Assembly (NCBI GenBank): GCA_900555745.1
Contig: USMH01000028.1
Location: 1-9,619, forward strand
Reading direction: 5' to 3'
DNA from: an uncultured Collinsella sp.
GTDB lineage: Bacteria; Actinomycetota; Coriobacteriia; Coriobacteriales; Coriobacteriaceae
Length of the DNA: 9,619 nucleotides
Position numbers and translations under genes: made by a program. Of this stretch, positions 5,670 to 9,619 are shown piece after piece. The notes beneath the pieces are model-generated. The model did not search any database. It saw nothing but the letters and a program-made list of their open reading frames with translations, and had not been told where the DNA came from. Every line of letters starts with the position of its first letter. The stretch's first letter is position 1.

Positions 5670-7628
5670 ATGGCGATTCGGGCGATGGGGCCGAGCGGAC
5701 AATACGAGACTGGATTGGATGCTGCCGGTGCGGCGCTGCCCGAACTGCTGGCGCCGGCGGGCGGACTCGACCAGATGCTTGCGGCCATCGCCGCGGGTGC
5801 CGATGCCATCTATGCGGGGTTGGGCGGCTTTAACGCCCGCGTGAGCGCGCATGGCTTTACGGATGACGAGTTTGCGCGCGGCTGCGCCGTGGCGCATGCC
5901 CATGGCGTGCGCGTGTACGTGACGCTCAACGTGTTCGTGTTTGACGATGAGTTATCCGACGCGGTGGCGTTGGGAGCTCATGCACTGGAGCTGGGCGCCG
6001 ATGCTTTGATTGTCGCCGATGCCGGGTTGGCCTGCGCGCTGCGCGCGGCGATTCCCGGGGTCGAGATTCACCTGTCCACGCAGGCGGGCGCTCATAGCGA
6101 AGGCGCCGTGCGGCTTGCCGCCGATGGGCTGGGGGTCGAGCGCGTGACGACGGCACGCGAGCTGACGGTCGACGAGATTGCGGCGCTATGTGCCACGGGC
6201 GTGCCCATCGAGGTATTCTGCCACGGTGCGATTTGCATCGGCTATTCGGGGGCGTGCGAGTTCTCGGCCCTGCGGCGTAGGCGCTCGGCGATGCGCGGCG
6301 ACTGCACGCAGCCGTGTCGTCTGGCGTACGACCTGGTGGACGAGGCTGGGCAGAGCGTTGTCGCCGTCGAGGGAGATCGCCTGCTGTGCCCGCGCGACTA
6401 TCTGGGTATTGCGCATCTGCCCGAGCTTGTAGATGCCGGCGTGGCGTCGCTCAAGATCGAGGGGCGCATGAAGAACCCCGATTACGTATTCAACGTGGTG
6501 CGGGTGTGGCGCCGGGCACTCGATATGCTGCGCGACGGCGCGTGGGACCCCGATGCCGTGGAAGAGCTTGAGCGCGAGCTGGGGAGGTCGTTTAACCGTG
6601 GGTTTACCGATGCGCATCTGCGAGGGCGTTCGGGTGCCGAGCTGATGAGCTTTGAGCGCGCAATTAACCAGGGCGTGCGCGTGGGGCGTTTGGTCGCTGT
6701 GGGCCACGAAGAGGTGACCGTTGAGCTCGACGCCGCCGTGGCGGCGGGTGACACGCTCGAGATTCGGTTCTATCCGGGTGTCGACGCGCGTCCCGATGTG
6801 CCCAAGCGCTGGCCGCAGGTGCCCTGCCCGGTGGATGCAGCAGCGGGGAAGCGCATCGTCGTGCATTGCAAGCGTAAGGTGGACGCGGGCTGCGAGGTGT
6901 ACCTGATTCGCAGCGCCGGCGTGTTGGATCAGACGGCGGCGGTGTTGGAGCGCATGCGGGCCGAGGCGGATGCGATTGCGCCCGTTGAGCGTGCCGTTGA
7001 AGTGCTGCCCTTTGAGGGCGTTGCGGTGGATGGCGGTGCATCGACGGAGTTGGTGGAGTGCGCGGTTCCCACTCGCATGGTTTTTGCTTGGCAGCTGATG
7101 GATGCCGACCCGCGCGGAGAACTCGATTTGTCCGACGCCGTTGTGGTGCTTGACGAGGTGTGCCGCGCGAGTGACGCTGACTGGACCCGCTCACTGATGC
7201 AGCGTGCCGGGCGCATCGTCTGCCGCAACCTGGGGCAGGTGGCGATCGCTCGCGAGCTGGGCGTGACGTTTGACGTGGCGGCGCCGGTGTTCTGCGCGAA
7301 TCGGGCCACGCTTACCTGGCTGCGCGGATTCGGTGCGGGGCGGGTGTACTTGCCGGCCGAGTTGCTCGGCAATGATGCGGAGCGTATTGCCGAGCTGGCT
7401 GCTGAACCCGGCGTCTTGGGTCCGGTCGACGCCGACCGTCCCGAGCTTATGGTGTGCGAGCACTGCCTGCTGACCGCCGAGGGCGTCTGCGCCACCGATG
7501 CGACGGGACAGGTTCGTTGCCGCGACTGCTTGCGTCGTCGGCAGGTACGCTATCTGGTCGAGCGTGACGGTACACGTCTGCCAGTTGCCATTGACGCATG
7601 CGGCAGGACGAGGATTTTCCTGTCGTAG
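5670..7628 (+). CDS. U32 family protein, full-length RlhA/YdcP type (annotated as collagenase-like peptidase)
   Basis: U32 proteins are labelled peptidases, but characterised members RlhA (hydroxylates a cytidine of 23S rRNA) and TrhP (tRNA wobble uridine) hydroxylate RNA; an RNA-modification role is the better guess. The 652 residues match RlhA (about 650) and exceed the short TrhP type (about 450). ELLAPAGGLDQMLAAIAAGADAIYAG (25-50) opens the barrel-like domain. The signature EVFCHGAICIGYSGACEFS (181-199) and DCTQPCR (211-217) supply Cys189, Cys196, Cys212 and Cys216, the family's conserved set. LKIEGRMKNPDYV (261-273) is also typical. The C-terminus has a second cluster, C596-x2-C599, C607 and C617-x2-C620, possibly metal-binding. 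Start ATG 5670 has aaggag seven bases upstream; ATG 5643 has none. It uses more GCG and GTG than rplQ or tyrS. Hydroxylase versus protease activity cannot be decided here. Confidence 0.88.
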   Translation: MAIRAMGPSGQYETGLDAAGAALPELLAPAGGLDQMLAAIAAGADAIYAGLGGFNARVSAHGFTDDEFARGCAVAHAHGVRVYVTLNVFVFDDELSDAVALGAHALELGADALIVADAGLACALRAAIPGVEIHLSTQAGAHSEGAVRLAADGLGVERVTTARELTVDEIAALCATGVPIEVFCHGAICIGYSGACEFSALRRRRSAMRGDCTQPCRLAYDLVDEAGQSVVAVEGDRLLCPRDYLGIAHLPELVDAGVASLKIEGRMKNPDYVFNVVRVWRRALDMLRDGAWDPDAVEELERELGRSFNRGFTDAHLRGRSGAELMSFERAINQGVRVGRLVAVGHEEVTVELDAAVAAGDTLEIRFYPGVDARPDVPKRWPQVPCPVDAAAGKRIVVHCKRKVDAGCEVYLIRSAGVLDQTAAVLERMRAEADAIAPVERAVEVLPFEGVAVDGGASTELVECAVPTRMVFAWQLMDADPRGELDLSDAVVVLDEVCRASDADWTRSLMQRAGRIVCRNLGQVAIARELGVTFDVAAPVFCANRATLTWLRGFGAGRVYLPAELLGNDAERIAELAAEPGVLGPVDADRPELMVCEHCLLTAEGVCATDATGQVRCRDCLRRRQVRYLVERDGTRLPVAIDACGRTRIFLS

Positions 7629-7647
7629 GTGCCGCGTCGCGTCAGTT

Positions 7648-7656
7648 TGTTATCAT
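7648..7656 (+). promoter_or_regulatory. candidate extended -10 promoter of tyrS
   Basis: tgttatcat contains a TG one base before tatcat, which matches the tataat consensus in five of six positions. No good -35 lies 16-18 bases upstream, as is common with extended -10 promoters. Transcription would start near 7663, giving a leader of about 60 bases that includes the hairpin at 7677-7703. Confidence 0.4.
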
Positions 7657-7676
7657 AAGAGAGTTTATGGACTTCC

Positions 7677-7703
7677 AGCACCGCCGTTTTCGGCGAGGGT
7701 GCT
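7677..7703 (+). promoter_or_regulatory. leader hairpin just upstream of the tyrS ribosome-binding site
   Basis: agcaccgccg (7677-7686) pairs with cggc (7691-7694) and ggtgct (7698-7703) around a tttt loop, giving a 10-bp stem interrupted by a 3-base bulge (gag). The stem ends eight bases before the strong ribosome-binding site aaggagg (7711-7717). It could tune translation or mRNA stability. It is not a T-box as far as I can tell: only agggtg of the conserved T-box sequence is present. Confidence 0.45.
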
Positions 7704-7724
7704 ATAGAAAAAGGAGGATACCCA

Positions 7725-8936
7725 ATGCTGTCTGTTGACGAGCAAATGCGTATCATCACCTCGGGCGCCGCGCAGATCGTTCCCGAGGCCGACCTTCGCA
7801 AGAAGCTTGAGAAGGGCGAGCCCCTCAACATCAAGCTCGGCGTCGATCCCACCAGCCCCGACCTGCACCTGGGCCACGCCGTGCCCCTGCGCAAGATGCG
7901 TCAGTTCCAGGACCTGGGCCACAACGTCACCCTCATCATCGGCAACGGTACCGCGTTGATTGGCGACCCTTCGGGCAAGAATTCCACCCGTCCGCAGCTT
8001 TCGCAGGAGCAGATCGAGGCCAACGCCGAGACCTACGTGAGCCAGGCCATGAAGATCCTGGATCCCGAGAAGACCACCATCGTGCACAACGGTGACTGGA
8101 TCTTGTCGATGGATCTGGCCGGTCTGCTGCAGGTGTGCTCCAAGTTCACCGTCGCCCGCATTCTTGAGCGCGATGACTTTACCAAGCGCTACCAGTCTCA
8201 GACGCCGATCGCCCTGCATGAGTTCCTGTATCCCGTGATGCAGGCTTTCGACTCCGTGCAGATCAAGGCCGACGTCGAGATGGGCGGCACCGATCAGCTC
8301 TTCAACCTGCTCGCTGGCCGTGAGCTCATGGAGAAGATGGGCATGGAGCCCCAGATCGCGCTCACCATGCCGCTGCTCGAGGGTACCGACGGCGTGCGCA
8401 AGATGTCCAAGTCCTATGGCAACTACATCGGCCTGACCGACGCGCCCAAGGATATGTTCGGCAAGACCATGTCCATCCCCGACGAGATGATCGGCAAGTA
8501 CTACCGTCTGGCCAGCTCGCTCACCCCGGCCGAGGTCGACAAGATCGACGCCGCCCTGGCCGATGGCTCTGCCGACCCCTACGAGCTCAAGCGCGCTCTG
8601 GGCCGCGACCTGTGCGACACCTACCACGGCGCCGGCGCCGGCGACGAGGCTCAGGCCGAGTTCGACCGCGTATTCAAGGAGGGCCAGCTCGCCGACTTCC
8701 CCGAGAAGCATGTCGAGCTGACCGTCAACGACGAGGGCCAGATCTACCTCGCCGGCCTGCTCAAGGACCTGGGTCTTTCGGCGAGCGCCGGCCAGGCTCG
8801 TCGTGATATCGACGGCGGCGGCGTCAAAATCAACGGCAAGGCCGTGGCTCCCAAGAGCTATAACATCGATTCCAGCGCCCTCAAGCTGGGCGACACCCTT
8901 TCTGTGGGTAAGCGCAAGGGCTTCAAGTTGATTTAG
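7725..8936 (+). CDS. tyrS: tyrosyl-tRNA synthetase
   Basis: Class I aminoacyl-tRNA synthetase that charges tRNA-Tyr with tyrosine in the cytosol. The 403-residue length is normal. The HIGH motif is HLGH (residues 48-51) within KLGVDPTSPDLHLGHAVPL, and the second ATP-binding motif is KMSKS (226-230). GTDQLFN (188-194) and the pattern DPTSPDLHLGH point to the TyrZ-like subgroup of bacterial TyrRS and not to the shorter-spaced TyrS type. The C-terminal region from about 341 (YLAGLLKDLGLSASAGQARR, then VKINGKAV) is the S4 RNA-binding domain that grips the tRNA. ATG 7725 has the near-perfect ribosome-binding site aaggagg seven bases upstream. Codon use is strongly biased toward C-ending codons, as in rplQ, suggesting high expression. 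It follows the U32 gene by 96 bases but seems to have its own promoter. Confidence 0.97.
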   Translation: MLSVDEQMRIITSGAAQIVPEADLRKKLEKGEPLNIKLGVDPTSPDLHLGHAVPLRKMRQFQDLGHNVTLIIGNGTALIGDPSGKNSTRPQLSQEQIEANAETYVSQAMKILDPEKTTIVHNGDWILSMDLAGLLQVCSKFTVARILERDDFTKRYQSQTPIALHEFLYPVMQAFDSVQIKADVEMGGTDQLFNLLAGRELMEKMGMEPQIALTMPLLEGTDGVRKMSKSYGNYIGLTDAPKDMFGKTMSIPDEMIGKYYRLASSLTPAEVDKIDAALADGSADPYELKRALGRDLCDTYHGAGAGDEAQAEFDRVFKEGQLADFPEKHVELTVNDEGQIYLAGLLKDLGLSASAGQARRDIDGGGVKINGKAVAPKSYNIDSSALKLGDTLSVGKRKGFKLI

Positions 8937-8937
8937 T

Positions 8938-8961
8938 TCCGCCGTTCTAACGAACGGCGGA
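8938..8961 (+). other. stem-loop right after the tyrS stop
   Basis: A perfect 10-bp inverted repeat (tccgccgttc / gaacggcgga, 8938-8947 and 8952-8961) with a taac loop begins two bases after the stop codon. No T-run follows. It may protect the 3' end of the tyrS mRNA, with termination happening at the next hairpin. Confidence 0.5.
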
Positions 8962-9010
8962 CCGGCCGACGCTGCGCGGGCCGCATTTGGACAATCTGAC
9001 GTTCAACTTC

Positions 9011-9045
9011 AAGGGCGCGACCAGAAGGTCAGCGCCCTTTCGTTT
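9011..9045 (+). terminator. probable terminator of tyrS
   Basis: aagggcgc (9011-9018) pairs with gcgccctt (9032-9039) and gacc (9019-9022) with ggtc (9027-9030), with one bulged A and an agaa loop. This gives a 12-bp stem, followed by tcgttt. The T-run is short and interrupted, but the stem is strong and the position, about 75 bases after tyrS, fits. Confidence 0.7.
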
Positions 9046-9110
9046 CACGACACCTTGTCTCAAATGCGACCCGCTCGCTGGCGATGCCAAAACATCGGCG
9101 CTTCCGTTGT

Positions 9111-9183
9111 TGGCACTTGGGGACGTTCCTTTTGTGGCACTTGGGGACGTTCCTTTTGTGCCGGCACTTTGGGACACTCCTTG
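9111..9183. repeat. 24-bp tandem repeat array, REP-like
   Basis: Two exact 24-bp copies (9111-9134 and 9135-9158), each starting tggcacttggggacgttcc, are followed by a diverged third copy (9163-9183, ggcactttgggacactcc). Together with the downstream gcaaagtaacctgcccccatt this has the look of short interspersed repeats scattered through Coriobacteriia and Firmicutes genomes, often beside IS200-like Y1 transposase (RAYT) genes. That link is from memory, and no transposase is present here. The small frames that cross this region on both strands look accidental. Confidence 0.75.
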
Positions 9184-9248
9184 CCATTGGTGCAAAGTAA
9201 CCTGCCCCCATTGCGCTGAGCGGCGTGTGCCGTTAAGCGGAGGGGCGT

Positions 9249-9277
9249 ATTGTTGGCCCATCGTTTGGGCATACAAT
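9249..9277 (+). promoter_or_regulatory. candidate ade promoter with overlapping dyad
   Basis: ttgttg (9250-9255) and tacaat (9272-9277, five of six consensus bases) are separated by 16 bases, a workable sigma70-type promoter with a mediocre -35. The same bases form a dyad: attgt (9249-9253) pairs with acaat (9273-9277), and gccca (9256-9260) pairs with tgggc (9266-9270). A regulator binding this dyad would cover both promoter elements. Transcription would begin near 9284, about 60 bases before the ade start. Confidence 0.45.
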
Positions 9278-9290
9278 GGCTATTAGCTTG

Positions 9291-9326
9291 CTGCGGTGAA
9301 GGCCCGTCCGCTCCGCAGCTGTTTTC
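9291..9326 (+). promoter_or_regulatory. weak leader hairpin before ade
   Basis: ctgcgg (9291-9296) pairs with ccgcag (9313-9318) across a 16-base loop and is followed by ctgttttc. A six-bp stem with this short T-rich tail is at best a weak attenuator. The ade ribosome-binding site begins at 9334. The purine-riboswitch core is not present. Confidence 0.25.
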
Positions 9327-9345
9327 TACGGTTAAAGGAGTATGT

Positions 9346-9619
9346 ATGTCCGTTGAGGTCATGAGGTCTGTGATCGATGCTGCCGGGGGGCGCGTGCCCG
9401 TCGACACGCTGTTTACCAATGCGCAGATTGTCGACGTGTATGGCCAGCGTGTGGCGCCCGGTAGCGTTGCCGTCAAGGACGGTGTAATCGTCGGCGTGCT
9501 CTACGACGGTCGCGACGATGCCGCCGGCACCTACGAGGCGACCGAGGTCATTGACTGCCAGGGTCGCTATCTTGCCCCCGGTTTTATTGACGGACACTTG
9601 CATATTGAGTCTTCGAACA
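9346..9619 (+). CDS. ade: adenine deaminase (3' end cut off by the window)
   Basis: Zinc or other divalent-metal amidohydrolase that converts adenine to hypoxanthine and ammonia in purine salvage. Only the first 91 residues are in the window, yet the family is recognisable. TLFTNAQIVDVYGQRVAPGS (21-40) and VAVKDGVIVGV form the small N-terminal beta domain, and APGFIDGHLHIESS (77-90) is the start of the catalytic barrel. HLH (His84 and His86) supplies the first metal ligands, and the following IESS is characteristic of adenine deaminases as against other amidohydrolases. ATG 9346 is preceded by aaaggag (9334-9340) with a five-base gap; ATG 9342 is too close to that site. A complete enzyme would need roughly 500 more residues downstream. 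It follows a 400-bp non-coding interval, so it is an independent transcription unit. Confidence 0.9.
   Translation, partial: MSVEVMRSVIDAAGGRVPVDTLFTNAQIVDVYGQRVAPGSVAVKDGVIVGVLYDGRDDAAGTYEATEVIDCQGRYLAPGFIDGHLHIESSN

Larger units (their letters stand above)
9046..9345. other. 300-bp non-coding stretch between the tyrS terminator and ade
   Basis: I find no credible gene here. A plus-strand frame from TTG 8987 to 9286 runs through a terminator hairpin and the tandem repeat and has no ribosome-binding site. The stretch holds the repeat array (9111-9183), the candidate ade promoter with an overlapping dyad (9249-9277), and a weak leader hairpin (9291-9318) before the ade ribosome-binding site. 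Confidence 0.6.

Noticed and set aside
7665..8711. Minus-strand open frame of 348 codons opposite tyrS
   Set aside because: It is the reverse shadow of the strongly codon-biased tyrS gene, has no domain I recognise, and its product is a Leu/Gly/His-rich composition artefact.
8987..9286. Plus-strand 99-codon frame in the tyrS-ade gap
   Set aside because: It starts with TTG without a ribosome-binding site and runs through a terminator hairpin, the 24-bp repeats and the ade promoter. The repeated ALGDVPFV in its product is only the translation of the DNA repeat.
9184..9345. Purine riboswitch in the ade leader
   Set aside because: The conserved junction and loop sequences of the purine riboswitch are not visible, and the leader after the candidate start site is only about 60 bases long.
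9060..9476. Minus-strand frames across the repeat array and the ade start
   Set aside because: They overlap the confidently identified ade gene and consist largely of translated repeat (for example repeated ERPQVP units). No family resemblance was seen.

Overview
This looks like a core-genome segment of a high-GC, Gram-positive type bacterium, most likely a gut actinobacterium of the Coriobacteriia (Collinsella-like). That placement is inferred from base composition, the rplQ-truA linkage, a class A penicillin-binding protein with a Thr/Gly/Pro tail, an ArgR-type regulator and the general style of the proteins. It was not checked against a database.

Layout, left to right. The window opens inside rplQ (ribosomal protein L17, + strand), which ends at a strong intrinsic terminator (441-469). 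truA (tRNA pseudouridine synthase) follows. A divergent GT2-like glycosyltransferase comes next, starting at TTG 1491 and preceded by a 13-codon reading frame that ends one base before its start. A 123-132 bp gap holding a perfect 13-bp inverted repeat leads to argR. Two terminator hairpins, one per strand, lie between argR and the convergent class A penicillin-binding protein gene (- strand, 5507 to 3291), whose C-terminal tail is made of tandem DNA repeats. A 162-bp divergent intergenic region separates that gene from a full-length U32-family (RlhA/YdcP-like) protein gene on + (5670-7628). tyrS follows with its own candidate extended -10 promoter and a leader hairpin. The last 400 bp of non-coding DNA contain the tyrS terminator region, a 24-bp tandem repeat that resembles REP-type interspersed repeats, and the promoter/leader of ade (adenine deaminase), which starts at 9346 and runs off the window.

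The genes serve translation (L17, TruA, TyrRS, probably the RlhA-like enzyme), cell-wall synthesis (the class A PBP, perhaps the glycosyltransferase), arginine control (ArgR) and purine salvage (Ade). They do not form one pathway. I see no phage, CRISPR, toxin-antitoxin or defence system. The points most worth following are non-coding: the 24-bp repeat array at 9111-9183, the 13-bp inverted repeat before argR, the dyad over the ade promoter, and an Asp-to-Asn change in the arginine-binding motif of ArgR.
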